Counted from the first letter of the stretch, positions 8,682-17,230 are shown. The stretch: 33,103 bases of DNA from Thermoplasmata archaeon (GCA_021797955.1 JAJZYV010000002.1:1-33103), one strand, 5' to 3'. Notes: generated from the sequence alone by a model not told the origin. Translations and numbers: made by a program.

Positions 8682-8744
8682 AAAAAGATATTGTTTATCC
8701 TGTTAATTAATTATTTGTAAAATATGTTGAACTGATAGTATTCC

Positions 8745-9608
8745 TTATGTTTGAAACCTGTCTTCGATCCTATCCAGGCACAGACGGATCAGATTTTCCA
8801 TTATTATGGAAGTTGTAACTGGACCAACTCCTCCCGGAACTGGTGTCAGGAAAGCGGCTTTTCCCATCAATTGTTCGCGGTTTGCGTCTCCAACAATCTT
8901 GTCACCAACTTGAACTATGCCAACATCAATAACTGCCGCCCCCTCCCGTATTTGCTCAGACCCCAGCCATAGAGGCTTACCTGTAGCAGAGACAACTATT
9001 CCAGCAGAGGATGTGAATTTTGAAATATTTTGGGTTTTACTGTGGCAAACCGTTACTGTATAATTCCTGTTAAGCAATGCCATTGCTAATGGTCTTCCTA
9101 TGGTGTTTGTTCTGCTAACAATGCAAACATCGTTTCCATATCTTCCTCCGAGATACTCAATAATTCTGAGAACAGCTTCAGCGGTTGCCGGAATAACATG
9201 CGGGTTACCGTTCAAGTTCTTTCCCTGCATACAGGAGGATGTACCTTCTATATCCAGATATTGTGGAATTGTGTTTTCAAGACTGTCCTGGTTTAACCAC
9301 GAGGGTAATGGCCTCTCCACAAAAATACCGTCAGGCTCATCCTTCAGTATATATTTTTCAAGTTCTAGGAGCGGTTCGTAATCTCCCGATGGTCCACCAA
9401 GTGACAGTATTATAGTTTCTATCCCCAGTTTCATCCCCTTTTTGGATTTGCTCCTTGCATAAATCATTGATTCTTCTGTGTTTGCAGGGTCGACAATCAA
9501 CAATCTGGGCTTTCTTCCCTGAATACTTTGAAACCTATCGGTAAGCTTTTGAGTTTGCTCATCTATTTGTTTGGAAAATGCTTTTCCGTCAAAGATGATT
9601 GTTTCCAT
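8745..9608 (-). CDS. folD: FolD: methylene-THF dehydrogenase / methenyl-THF cyclohydrolase
   Basis: 287 residues from the ATG at 9608; a GTG at 9620 in the same frame would overlap glucose dehydrogenase, but the ATG two bases after that stop fits family length better. FolD oxidises 5,10-methylene-tetrahydrofolate with NAD(P)+ and hydrolyses the product to 10-formyl-THF. Catalytic Tyr50 and Lys54 lie in SMIYARSKSKKG, the Rossmann part starts near VCIVSRTNTIGRP (161-173), and PVPGGVGPVTT is near the C-terminus. Two active-site positions differ from the textbook pattern: VERPLP where most have VQLPLP, and LDIEG where most have KDVDG, so the usual Gln and Asp are both Glu. Probably co-transcribed with the upstream dehydrogenase. 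Confidence 0.92.
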   Translation of the reverse strand: METIIFDGKAFSKQIDEQTQKLTDRFQSIQGRKPRLLIVDPANTEESMIYARSKSKKGMKLGIETIILSLGGPSGDYEPLLELEKYILKDEPDGIFVERPLPSWLNQDSLENTIPQYLDIEGTSSCMQGKNLNGNPHVIPATAEAVLRIIEYLGGRYGNDVCIVSRTNTIGRPLAMALLNRNYTVTVCHSKTQNISKFTSSAGIVVSATGKPLWLGSEQIREGAAVIDVGIVQVGDKIVGDANREQLMGKAAFLTPVPGGVGPVTTSIIMENLIRLCLDRIEDRFQT

Positions 9609-9610
9609 TT

Positions 9611-10696
9611 TCAGTTCCACTTTATGACGCTTTTAATTTCACCAGCTGGCTTTTTACTGAAGAGATCTAAATCCCCCGGCTTGAAAGTGTTTGTAATCAT
9701 TTTTTTCATAATTCCGTTATATCTTCTGTTCCATTTTGATAGATAATCCAGCCCTTTAAGATAATGTATCTTTGCCGCATCAACTGATCCTGCAAGTGTG
9801 ATATTTCTTTCAACAATAAAGTCAATATCTTCTCCATCAACCCCAGTGGCTGGTGCCTTCCCGTTTGTGCCGAACAGAATAGCAACTCCATTATGATTCA
9901 TTTTCCTGATATATCTGAAAATCGTCCCCGGGTCTCCGCTGGTATCAACAAGCAGATCGATTTTAAAATCCTCAGGGAAGTTTGGTTCCTTCGAGGAGTC
10001 CTTAAAGTCAATCCCAAACGTACTGCAGAGTTCTGTCTCCGTTTCTCCTATTGGATGCCTGTTAACCATATATGTTTTGAATTCATAGTCCACCGACAAA
10101 AATGCATAAAGAAAAGCTTCATTTCCTGTACCGATAATAAGCGCATTTTTACCGAGAAATGTAGATTCTTCATTTTCAAAAATAGATCGTTTTCTCACTA
10201 TATCAAAAACTTCGAAGGCCTTTACAACATTCTTCATGGGCTCTGTAAGTACTGCCACTTCTCCCAAATCGTCATCCAGAACTTTTACGAGATTATAGTC
10301 GAATTCCTTGAAACTCTCTCTCATAAAACCGTGAAGACCGGTGATTCCTGCCTCATGCTTGTTTCCATCTGAACAGTTATCCGGTCTACCAATTTTGCAG
10401 TTTGGGCATTCCCCAGGCCTTCTTACAACTGGAACCACCAAATCTCCCCTGTTAAAAAGATTCGATTGTGATTCTATAACCTGGCATAGAGACTCGTGAC
10501 CGATCACTTCGAAATCGTATCCTTTCGGGTTATAAGCAAAGGAGAGTGCTCCTTTAACCATCCCCCTATCTGTGCCACATATTCCCGTTAGTACCGGGCG
10601 AAGGGACACGTTGCCTTCTTCATTTGATATGTTTACATTACTGAAGGTTATTCCACCCTCGGGTGCATTGGTTATATATGCATTTATCTGTGGCAT
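9611..10696 (-). CDS. gdh: Zinc-dependent glucose 1-dehydrogenase
   Basis: 361 residues from the ATG at 10696 (a TTG two codons upstream is less likely). It matches remembered Thermoplasma glucose dehydrogenase over much of its length, including [45 protein letters not shown] and NRNGV-like cofactor segments. The enzyme is a medium-chain dehydrogenase that oxidises glucose (often also galactose) to the lactone with NAD(P)+, opening the non-phosphorylative Entner-Doudoroff route. Catalytic zinc ligands are Cys40, His67 and Glu68; Cys97, Cys100 and Cys108 form the structural zinc lobe. [19 protein letters not shown] near residues 285-303 is typical. FolD follows within two bases of the stop. 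Confidence 0.93.
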   Translation of the reverse strand: MPQINAYITNAPEGGITFSNVNISNEEGNVSLRPVLTGICGTDRGMVKGALSFAYNPKGYDFEVIGHESLCQVIESQSNLFNRGDLVVPVVRRPGECPNCKIGRPDNCSDGNKHEAGITGLHGFMRESFKEFDYNLVKVLDDDLGEVAVLTEPMKNVVKAFEVFDIVRKRSIFENEESTFLGKNALIIGTGNEAFLYAFLSVDYEFKTYMVNRHPIGETETELCSTFGIDFKDSSKEPNFPEDFKIDLLVDTSGDPGTIFRYIRKMNHNGVAILFGTNGKAPATGVDGEDIDFIVERNITLAGSVDAAKIHYLKGLDYLSKWNRRYNGIMKKMITNTFKPGDLDLFSKKPAGEIKSVIKWN

Positions 10697-10741
10697 GAGC
10701 AAATAGAACTTTAACGGTAAAAAATTTTTCTAATTTTGAAA

Positions 10742-11320
10742 TCAGATTTGATGTCCCATTTTTTCCTTCTTGGTCAGTAGGTAAAATTTATTGAATTCTG
10801 TAGTTTGACTTTTTAATGCAATTCTTCCTGAAACTTTGATACCGTTACTTTCCAGAAAATTAATCTTTTCAGGATTGTTTGTCATTATCCTAACGCTCTT
10901 TATTCTGAAATAATTCAAAACCTCCACTGCATAGGTATAGTCTCTACTATCTGCAGGTAATCCCAATTTTAAATTTGCCTCCACAGTATCATATCCCTGT
11001 TCTTGCAGGCTGTACGCCTTAATCTTATTAACAAGTCCTATGCCTCGGCCTTCCTGCCTCAGGTAGATAAGAAGACCGTATGGTTGCTCTCCAAGGTAAA
11101 CAAGTGATTTCAATAACTGATCCCTGCAGTCGCATCTTTTGGAACCAAACACATCGCCCGTCAAACATTCACTATGTATCCTCATTGGAACATTCTCTTT
11201 GGCTTCTAGATTACCCTTAACAATTACTGCATTTTCATTGGCAACATCATCTTCAAATGTATAAATATCAAAATAGCCAGCCAGTGTTGGAAGCTTGGCT
11301 TTTGCGGCGAGTCTAATCAT
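10742..11320 (-). CDS. ribA: GTP cyclohydrolase II (bacterial-type RibA)
   Basis: 192 residues, the stand-alone RibA length. It opens the imidazole ring of GTP with loss of formate and pyrophosphate, the first step of riboflavin synthesis. Zinc ligands Cys52, Cys63 and Cys65 lie in [15 protein letters not shown] (51-65), as in the E. coli enzyme, and RQEGRGIGL (88-96) carries the catalytic Arg region. Most archaea use the unrelated GTP cyclohydrolase III (ArfA), so a bacterial-type RibA hints at old horizontal transfer. It has its own AT-rich upstream region (about 11350-11362) and is separated by 45 bp from glucose dehydrogenase. No other rib genes are in the window. Confidence 0.93.
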   Translation of the reverse strand: MIRLAAKAKLPTLAGYFDIYTFEDDVANENAVIVKGNLEAKENVPMRIHSECLTGDVFGSKRCDCRDQLLKSLVYLGEQPYGLLIYLRQEGRGIGLVNKIKAYSLQEQGYDTVEANLKLGLPADSRDYTYAVEVLNYFRIKSVRIMTNNPEKINFLESNGIKVSGRIALKSQTTEFNKFYLLTKKEKMGHQI

Positions 11321-11395
11321 CTCTTTCTTACTTAAATCACTTCGAATTATTAAAACATATATTCCAATTATTCTCTCTTTTTAACGTTTTTAGAA

Positions 11396-12169
11396 TTAAA
11401 CCGATCTTGCCAGCATCATTCCAAAATAAACCTGAACGTAATTGTAAACATACTCCATTTTCTTTCCTGAACTTTTGAGAAGTCCTGAAAGGATCAAAAG
11501 GTTCCAGTAGCTATCCGGTTTCCCTGACTCTATAAATTCTTTAGGGATATCTCTCATCACTTCCATTTTTCCTTCCTTAAGAGCTCCAATTACAAAATCT
11601 TCATACTTTTTTGCCAAGGGAGAATATCCGTAAGGCCCGTTTTTGGAGTGTGTATGAGCCTGATCGGCGCTGAATATTATGGAAACATTACTCTTGTATT
11701 TATTCACAATTGAAAATAGACTCTCTCCAAATTCAAAAAGTCGCTTTCTATCATCGATTCGGGGTTGACCGATTACAACAATCCTTCTCTGCTTAAAAAA
11801 ATAGAGTGGAATACTTGTACCAAAATCCAGAGGAAATGTGCTCAGTTCTCCTGAGTAGGTTGAAAATCTTAATTCCTCGCACAGATCAGGAATTTCATTG
11901 ATAATACTTTCAGTCAACTCCCTCTCATTTTTTGCAGTGAAATCAACTGTCAATCCCTTCAGTTTTGTATTTGAATAAAAATTTTCAGTATTAATAACTG
12001 CAATACTATTTCTGAGTGTTATCCCGTGAGGAGAGATTATCAAAATCACATCTGCATTTTCGTTTTTTGCGACCTCCCTGATATGGTTTGACATTATCCT
12101 GCTCTCTTCGTTGGGCAGATCTATCAATTCATCTCCGTGAGGGACAATATAAATGTTATTCAACACCAT
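11396..12169 (-). CDS. LigB-superfamily protein (class III extradiol dioxygenase-like)
   Basis: 257 residues from the ATG at 12169; a GTG at 12184 is an alternative start in the same frame. The fold family is the catalytic LigB subunit of extradiol ring-cleaving dioxygenases, which also holds Memo-like proteins linked to AMMECR1. Candidate metal ligands are His11 (VPHGDEL), His48 (SPHG) and His172/His174 in SADQAHTHSKNGPYGYSP (167-184). The HxH followed by GPYGYSP is characteristic of the archaeal branch. Aromatic ring opening is only one possibility, since several LigB relatives have other roles. It follows a methyltransferase gene by 30 bp and may share its transcript. Confidence 0.7.
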   Translation of the reverse strand: MVLNNIYIVPHGDELIDLPNEESRIMSNHIREVAKNENADVILIISPHGITLRNSIAVINTENFYSNTKLKGLTVDFTAKNERELTESIINEIPDLCEELRFSTYSGELSTFPLDFGTSIPLYFFKQRRIVVIGQPRIDDRKRLFEFGESLFSIVNKYKSNVSIIFSADQAHTHSKNGPYGYSPLAKKYEDFVIGALKEGKMEVMRDIPKEFIESGKPDSYWNLLILSGLLKSSGKKMEYVYNYVQVYFGMMLARSV

Positions 12170-12199
12170 CTTATCAAATTCCACAGGTTTATTTCAATA

Positions 12200-12952
12200 T
12201 TATGGCTTGATTGCCACTATCACAAATCTTTCTTTTATAATCTCCATTTTTTCTTTGTCAAAATTCATTTTTTGAAGGTCATCTTCCTTATGCCTTTCAA
12301 CAAATTCAATACATGAAACACCTTCTTCAGAATCGGGATTAATTGGAGATAACCATTTCTCAAAGGGTATTTTGTCTGGAATTTCCTCCGTTTTTAAATT
12401 TCTAAACCCTTCTCTTTCAATCATCTCCTTCCAGGAGGATACCTTCTCGGCCTTAACGTGTGAATGATCTCTTAAACGTTCAAATTCATTGAATAAGTTT
12501 TCGTTATCTTTGCAAGGTTCCGCAAAATCAACTAACCCGAATCTTCCTTCTGGTTTTAATACTCTGAAGGATTCCGAAAGAAATCTGTTTTTATTCTTGA
12601 AATGATGTGCTGCCCTTCTGCAAACAACAACATCAAAACTATTGTCTTCAAACGGAAGTTTTTCCACGTCTCCTACGACAAATGATATATTCTTCACTCC
12701 CTCCTCTCTTGCAACATCCATCGCACGTTCCAGCATCTTATCAGTTCCATCGTATGCTGTGACGTGTTTTGAAAGTGGGGCGATCCTGACTGCAGTGAAA
12801 CCAGTTCCCGAAGCCAGATCAAGACAGATATCGGTACTTTTGGTGTTTATCATCTTCAAAAGGATATCCAGGTCCTTGCCTTTCTTATGACTCATGCTGT
12901 TCCTATAATTTTCCGAATTTTTTGAAAAAAAATCTTGATATTTATCGCCCAT
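12200..12952 (-). CDS. Class I SAM-dependent methyltransferase (UbiE-like)
   Basis: 250 residues. The Rossmann SAM site begins with LDLASGTG (44-51), followed by the acidic turn AYDGTD (66-71), GDVEKLPF (94-101) and DVVVCRRAAHHF (107-118), the usual order of motifs I to post-II in the Methyltransf_11 group. The C-terminal half (about 150-250) is variable and gives no substrate clue. Members methylate quinones, small molecules or lipids; the name UbiE-like describes similarity only. The ATG at 12952 is preceded by AT-rich sequence. The LigB-family gene follows 30 bp downstream, so the two may modify and cleave or process the same compound; this is speculation. Confidence 0.8.
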   Translation of the reverse strand: MGDKYQDFFSKNSENYRNSMSHKKGKDLDILLKMINTKSTDICLDLASGTGFTAVRIAPLSKHVTAYDGTDKMLERAMDVAREEGVKNISFVVGDVEKLPFEDNSFDVVVCRRAAHHFKNKNRFLSESFRVLKPEGRFGLVDFAEPCKDNENLFNEFERLRDHSHVKAEKVSSWKEMIEREGFRNLKTEEIPDKIPFEKWLSPINPDSEEGVSCIEFVERHKEDDLQKMNFDKEKMEIIKERFVIVAIKP

Positions 12953-13100
12953 TGACTGCGATTACCTAATTGTATTTTACCTGGATTTTTAGCGGGAAAT
13001 GATTAAATACAATCAAAAGTCGACCTAAATTTTATTCAAATTCATTTCCTCATATTATTTTAGACTAAATTGTCAGACTAACTGGTATAAGAATTTTCCA

Positions 13101-13112
13101 AAAATATATTTT
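13101..13112 (+). promoter_or_regulatory. A-box promoter of the SDR gene
   Basis: AAAATATATTTT is centred about 28 bp before the ATG at 13134, fitting a leaderless transcript. The 180-bp divergent region between this gene and the methyltransferase holds no coding frame. Confidence 0.5.
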
Positions 13113-13133
13113 ACTTGTAATCATTCAGTCAGG

Positions 13134-13973
13134 ATGAAAGCACTGTTCATAGGTGGAAGCGGATACGTTGGAAGGAATCTGATGAAACGGCTCGAATACG
13201 AGCAAATTGACTATTATTCAAGACATAAAATACAAAATGAAGGTTATGACAAATTTAAATGGATTGAAGGAGATGTGGCTGATTCTGAAAAATTGATTCC
13301 ATTAGTCAAGAATTATGATACAATATACTATTGCAGTAATTCATACTCTAACGATGAACAGGAATCATTCAATGTCAACGTTAAAGGAATAAAGGACGTT
13401 GCAGCAGAAGTTAAGAGGATTGACAAGAATCAGAGACTCGTGTACTTTTCATCAGTAAACGTTCATTACGGCACAAATCAGTATTTCAGGACAAGGAGAA
13501 CTGGAGAAGACAATGCCACTCTTGTAAAGAATCATTTGGTTGTAAGATTATCATTTGTTTTTGGAGGAGAGGGAGATAACTTTATCACTCTTCTTCAAGA
13601 CTCATTTAAGAATGGAGTTGAAAAATTTCCAAGGGCAGGACGAGTTTGCCCAACTCATATGGACGACCTGGCGGAAACATTGAAAAAAAGCGAGAGTATT
13701 GTCGGGGCAATTTATACGAACAGCAGTTCTATGATAACTTTTCTGGATGCACTTAATATTTATGGAAAACAATTTGGTAAAAATGAAGTCAAAGATGCGA
13801 GTGGCTTCCTGAACAGAAATTATGGCGAGAAACTATTGGAAGAGAAGGTTATCGACAAGATTACTTACGACAGGGTGACAACAGACTATTACAGAGAGAC
13901 TAGTTCAGTTATCAGGTTTGTAAAGGATCAGAGGAAATTTGAGGATTACGTAAGTAACCTGCCTAAAGCATAA
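13134..13973 (+). CDS. NAD(P)-binding epimerase/dehydratase-like protein (atypical extended SDR)
   Basis: 279 residues with the Rossmann signature GGSGYVG (7-13) and the extended-SDR landmarks GDVAD (46-50), YFSSVNVHYG (104-113) and VVRLSFVFGGEGD (136-148). The catalytic Tyr-x3-Lys is altered: the aligned segment is Y117-F-R-T-R121, with Arg in place of Lys. That substitution and the overall style recall atypical SDRs such as the NDUFA9/nucleotide-sugar-epimerase-like group, so it may bind a dinucleotide structurally or act on an unusual substrate. The C-terminal part is short for a sugar epimerase. It is monocistronic and its end overlaps the convergent downstream gene by 11 bp. Confidence 0.75.
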   Translation: MKALFIGGSGYVGRNLMKRLEYEQIDYYSRHKIQNEGYDKFKWIEGDVADSEKLIPLVKNYDTIYYCSNSYSNDEQESFNVNVKGIKDVAAEVKRIDKNQRLVYFSSVNVHYGTNQYFRTRRTGEDNATLVKNHLVVRLSFVFGGEGDNFITLLQDSFKNGVEKFPRAGRVCPTHMDDLAETLKKSESIVGAIYTNSSSMITFLDALNIYGKQFGKNEVKDASGFLNRNYGEKLLEEKVIDKITYDRVTTDYYRETSSVIRFVKDQRKFEDYVSNLPKA

Positions 13974-14448
13974 CGTGGCCAATGGCTTCCCTGTAAATAA
14001 AAACGCTCAATTTCGAAAGATATTTCAGGTTATATTCACTGATAAGGTCTTTGAATCTTTCATCATCTGACAGTGCGGAAAGATAACCGTACGCATTTGA
14101 AACATGGCTGCTTGCCGCTAACAGGTAGGCTGCCCTGACATCTCCCGCGTTCATTTTTGATTTAAGGTCCAGCCAAACGTCATCTGCGTGATTTAACTTC
14201 TTTCTGTGATCATCGGAGAGGACGACATCTGAATCAGTTAGATTTTCATGAAGTTTATCCGCCATTTCCAGTAATTCTCTTGTAAAATTTACACGGCTAC
14301 CTGTAGAGATAGCCAGTCCCAGGGACGATAATGCCAGATTAACGCTTGCTTCATACTTAAAATAGACTGAATCAGCCCTGATCTCCTCTCCCAGAAGATC
14401 ACAGAACTTAAATTTGGGATTTTCCTTGTTTTCGTCACCCGTTTCCAT
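13963..14448 (-). CDS. Unknown helical protein, 161 residues
   Basis: I do not recognise this gene. The protein is predicted to be mostly alpha-helical and soluble, without signal peptide or membrane helix. The first ~20 residues are charged; the central part (about 75-135, with AAYLLAASSHVSNAYGYLSA) has the small-residue helix pattern seen in short archaeal helical-bundle proteins such as DUF357, but this likeness is weak. One cysteine, no metal motif. The ATG at 14448 lies 43 bp upstream of the tRNA-Gln 3' end, on the same strand, so the gene could be transcribed together with that tRNA or from its own weak AT-rich region at 14455-14475. Confidence 0.6.
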   Translation of the reverse strand: METGDENKENPKFKFCDLLGEEIRADSVYFKYEASVNLALSSLGLAISTGSRVNFTRELLEMADKLHENLTDSDVVLSDDHRKKLNHADDVWLDLKSKMNAGDVRAAYLLAASSHVSNAYGYLSALSDDERFKDLISEYNLKYLSKLSVFIYREAIGHVML

Positions 14449-14491
14449 AACCGCTAATTTTTATAAACTATTTACACTTAATTGAAAAGAA

Positions 14492-14564
14492 TAGCTCTGG
14501 GCAGATTCGAACTGCCGTCGGCGGGTCCAGAGCCCACTATGCTTGACCACTACACCACAGAGCT
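14492..14564 (-). tRNA. tRNA-Gln (anticodon CTG)
   Basis: 73 bases on the minus strand fold fully: acceptor AGCTCTG/CAGAGCT, D stem GTGT/GCAT with loop AGTGGTCAA, anticodon stem GTGGG/CCCGC with loop CTCTGGA (anticodon CTG), variable CGAC, T stem GGCAG/CTGCC with loop TTCGAAT, discriminator A. No intron, no encoded CCA. The A1-U72 first pair fits archaeal tRNA-Gln. An AT-rich box (minus strand TTTTTAATATC, about 14585-14597) lies at the usual distance upstream. Confidence 0.93.
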
Positions 14565-14744
14565 TTGCACAGTTATTTATCTTAGATATTAAAAAGTTCA
14601 CATTGCCGAAACACTGATATTTTCTCCATCAGAGGCTTTACGGCTTACTCACTTGCGGAGATTTTAAATTTAGGAGTTAGTTGCATTTCTTAGTGAAAAG
14701 GGAAATCATGGCAAAATAGTTATAAAATACGGAAATATGCTATT

Positions 14745-15131
14745 GTGAAAAACTGGTCCATCCATTTCTATTTCGATGAGAATTTCGACTGGAAAATTTT
14801 TGAAAAGGCCTTTGAGGAGACTTTTGAGCTCGTGAAAGGAGAGAAAAAATTATTGCCAGAAGATGAACAGCAGGTAGTTGTAAAATATGAATTAAATTTA
14901 AGGGAGATCAGAAACGGGAAAAAGCCCATTGGCTTCTATTCAGATCAAACTGACCTATCAATTATTTTCCCAACAGATAGGAAAGAAATGATTATAAGCA
15001 GGTTGTCACCAAGTGAGAACATTCACGAAATTGGTGAAAAGATAGGAAAAATCCTCAAGTCAAAGAAAATAAAATTTAAAGCAGATTACGATAAAATGTT
15101 ACTCATAAATGTCCTGAAGGAAAAAAGATAA
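14745..15131 (+). CDS. Unknown small soluble protein, 128 residues
   Basis: I do not recognise this gene. The protein is charged and Lys-rich, probably alpha/beta, with no signal peptide, membrane helix or metal motif. It begins KNWSIHFYFDENFDWKIF after a GTG start, and contains IGFYSDQTDLSIIFPTDRKE in the middle, looking like a ferredoxin-type or other small alpha/beta sandwich. The GTG at 14745 is chosen because an A-box (TATAAAATAC, 14721-14730) lies 20 bp upstream and no in-frame ATG exists nearby, so it is probably a leaderless transcript with a non-ATG start. It ends 59 bp before thrB, which has its own A-box. Confidence 0.6.
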   Translation: MKNWSIHFYFDENFDWKIFEKAFEETFELVKGEKKLLPEDEQQVVVKYELNLREIRNGKKPIGFYSDQTDLSIIFPTDRKEMIISRLSPSENIHEIGEKIGKILKSKKIKFKADYDKMLLINVLKEKR

Positions 15132-15190
15132 ATTATTCTGAGTAATTTTACATATCATAATATTAAAAACTTAAGCCGTTTTCCAAAGTT

Positions 15191-16117
15191 ATGGAAAAAG
15201 TTGCGGCCAGATCGTATTGTTCATCTGCTAATCTTGGGTCAGGGTTCGACTCTTTTGGTCTATGCCTCAACGCATTTTACACCGATGTTGAGATTTCCAA
15301 ATTGACCAACTCTAGCAGTGGAAACAGACAATGGTCAAAAATTGATAATAATTCTACGGACGGGGATCTTATAACATACATGACCAAATACGTTTCATCA
15401 GTATTCGGAATTGCTGATAAGTTAAGCGTTAGAGTCAATTCAACCATTCCCATTGGCAAGGGACTGGGAAGCAGCGGTGCGCTTGAAGTTGGAATCTGCA
15501 AAGCAATAAGTTTTCTGTATGATATTCAAGTAAGTGATAAAGAACTAATCCAGATCAGTTCGAAGGGTGAAAAATTTATTTCAGGTTCAGACCACAAGGA
15601 CAATGTAGCTGCAAGCGTAACTGGCAATCTAAGCGTAGTCCATTCGGATTCTCCCCTAATATTCTCCAGCGTAAAAGTCTCAGGAAAAATTTCCTTTTTA
15701 TTGATTGTCCCTGAAATTCAGGAAAGTGATAAAACGAAACAGAATAGGGCCCTGCTACCAAAAACTGTTCATTTTAGAGACTCACTTTTTAATTTGAGAT
15801 ATTCCAATTCAATACTGATGGGACTGCAAACGGGCTCAGAGGAACTTATAAAATTTGGTTGCAATGACAACATTGTAGAGCCTGCAAGGTCAAAAAAATA
15901 CAGCTTTTTTTATGAAATAAGGGAAATTTGCCTAAAGAATGGTGCGCTGGGAGCGACATTAAGTGGTGCTGGGCCTTCCATTATTGTGTTTTACAGAAGC
16001 GGAGAATCCACAGAGAAGATTGAAAGGTACGTAGCAGAATACTTTTCAGGTAAGAATATTAAGGTGAAACTAATTCAATCAAGTACCGGGGAGGGAGTTA
16101 AGGTTGAGTTCAGATAA
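15191..16117 (+). CDS. thrB: Homoserine kinase
   Basis: 308-residue GHMP-family kinase that phosphorylates homoserine to O-phosphohomoserine, the branch metabolite for threonine. GHMP motif 1 is ARSYCSSANLGSGFDSFG (6-23), the ATP-binding motif 2 is PIGKGLGSSGA (87-97) and motif 3 is GATLSGAGPSIIVF (254-267). Length and motif spacing match archaeal and bacterial ThrB rather than mevalonate or shikimate kinases. The A-box TATTAAAAAC (15161-15170) sits 26 bp before the ATG. The downstream PLP-enzyme gene overlaps its end by 14 bp, so the two are translated together; this links homoserine phosphorylation with transsulfuration. No threonine synthase lies in the window. Confidence 0.9.
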   Translation: MEKVAARSYCSSANLGSGFDSFGLCLNAFYTDVEISKLTNSSSGNRQWSKIDNNSTDGDLITYMTKYVSSVFGIADKLSVRVNSTIPIGKGLGSSGALEVGICKAISFLYDIQVSDKELIQISSKGEKFISGSDHKDNVAASVTGNLSVVHSDSPLIFSSVKVSGKISFLLIVPEIQESDKTKQNRALLPKTVHFRDSLFNLRYSNSILMGLQTGSEELIKFGCNDNIVEPARSKKYSFFYEIREICLKNGALGATLSGAGPSIIVFYRSGESTEKIERYVAEYFSGKNIKVKLIQSSTGEGVKVEFR

Positions 16118-17228
16118 AACACCAATTAGGGATAATGTAATAGAGCCTGCCTACCCTTTAACATTCCCTATTTTTCAGACCGGTTCGTATGCAATTCCTC
16201 AGGGAGAAAAATACAGGTATGGCAGGGAAGCCAATCCAACTGTGGAGGAACTCTGCAGGCAAATTTCAATACTGGAAGAAACTGAAACAACAGTTTGTTT
16301 CTCTTCCGGAATGGGAGCGATAACAACAACCTTAATGGCACTTTTAAAGCCGGGAGATAGAGTAATAACTACAATTGACAGTTTTGCAAGGTCTTCCAGA
16401 TTTATCAGGGATTTTCTCTCAAATTGGGGCATCAAGAATATTATCAGCGAACCTGGAACAGAAAATTTGTTGAATCAAATAAATGAAAAAGCCACAGTTT
16501 TCATAGAAACAATATCAAATCCATCCCTGAGGGTATATAATATAGAGAGAATAGCAAGAAGAGTTCACGATTTTGGAGGCGAACTCATCTGCGATGCAAC
16601 ATTCTCAACACCGTTGAATTTGAGATCACACTCACTTGGAGCAGATATTGTCATCAACAGTCTATCAAAGTTTATGTCAGGGCATAATGATACAATTGGG
16701 GGGAGCGCATCCGGAAGTCTTGAATTGCTGACTGAGGTTGATAAATTGAGGCGGACTCTCGGAACAAATATGGACCCAAATACAGCATATTTAATAATAA
16801 GAGGACTCAAAACTCTAGGTCTCAGGATGAAAGAAATCAACAAAAATGGAATAAGTGTTTCACGAAATCTTCAAACTGTTAAAGGTGTCAGCAATGTAAA
16901 TTATCCAGGGCTGGATTCACACCCCGACTTTAATTATTCCAGAGATGTCCTAATAGGTTATGGGGGAGTCATCACTTTTGATATTGAAAATCTGAAGGGA
17001 AGGCACAATGAATTTTTTAAAAATCTAAAAATCATACAAGCAGCCAACACTTTGGGCGGTGTTCATTCAGTAATATCACATCCCAAAACAATGTCCCACA
17101 GATCATTGTCTCAGGAGGAACTTAAACTGGTCGGGATCGGCGACAATACAGTGAGGCTGTCTGTTGGAACAGAGGACGCTGAAAATATACTGGAAGACTT
17201 AAAAAATGCCATTGACAAACTGTCGTGA
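16104..17228 (+). CDS. Cystathionine gamma-synthase/lyase family PLP enzyme
   Basis: 374 residues from a TTG start inside the end of thrB, preceded by the purine-rich GGGAGGGAG (about 16088-16096), a fair Shine-Dalgarno for a coupled gene; there is no early in-frame ATG. It belongs to the Cys/Met-metabolism PLP group: phosphate-binding Tyr/Arg segment YRYGREANPT (37-46), SSGMGA (67-72), IETISNPS (134-141), PLP-binding Asp164 in ICDATFSTP and Schiff-base Lys189 in NSLSKFMSGHND. The family cannot be split into gamma-synthase, gamma-lyase or beta-lyase from sequence alone. The neighbour supplies O-phosphohomoserine, so a gamma-synthase using that ester, as in plants, is the most attractive guess; a homocysteine- or methionine-forming role is implied. 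Confidence 0.88.
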   Translation: MSSDKTPIRDNVIEPAYPLTFPIFQTGSYAIPQGEKYRYGREANPTVEELCRQISILEETETTVCFSSGMGAITTTLMALLKPGDRVITTIDSFARSSRFIRDFLSNWGIKNIISEPGTENLLNQINEKATVFIETISNPSLRVYNIERIARRVHDFGGELICDATFSTPLNLRSHSLGADIVINSLSKFMSGHNDTIGGSASGSLELLTEVDKLRRTLGTNMDPNTAYLIIRGLKTLGLRMKEINKNGISVSRNLQTVKGVSNVNYPGLDSHPDFNYSRDVLIGYGGVITFDIENLKGRHNEFFKNLKIIQAANTLGGVHSVISHPKTMSHRSLSQEELKLVGIGDNTVRLSVGTEDAENILEDLKNAIDKLS

Positions 17229-17230
17229 AT

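Noticed and set aside
9893..10372. A 159-codon plus-strand frame
   Set aside because: Antisense to glucose dehydrogenase; composition is Cys/Phe/Ile-rich nonsense.
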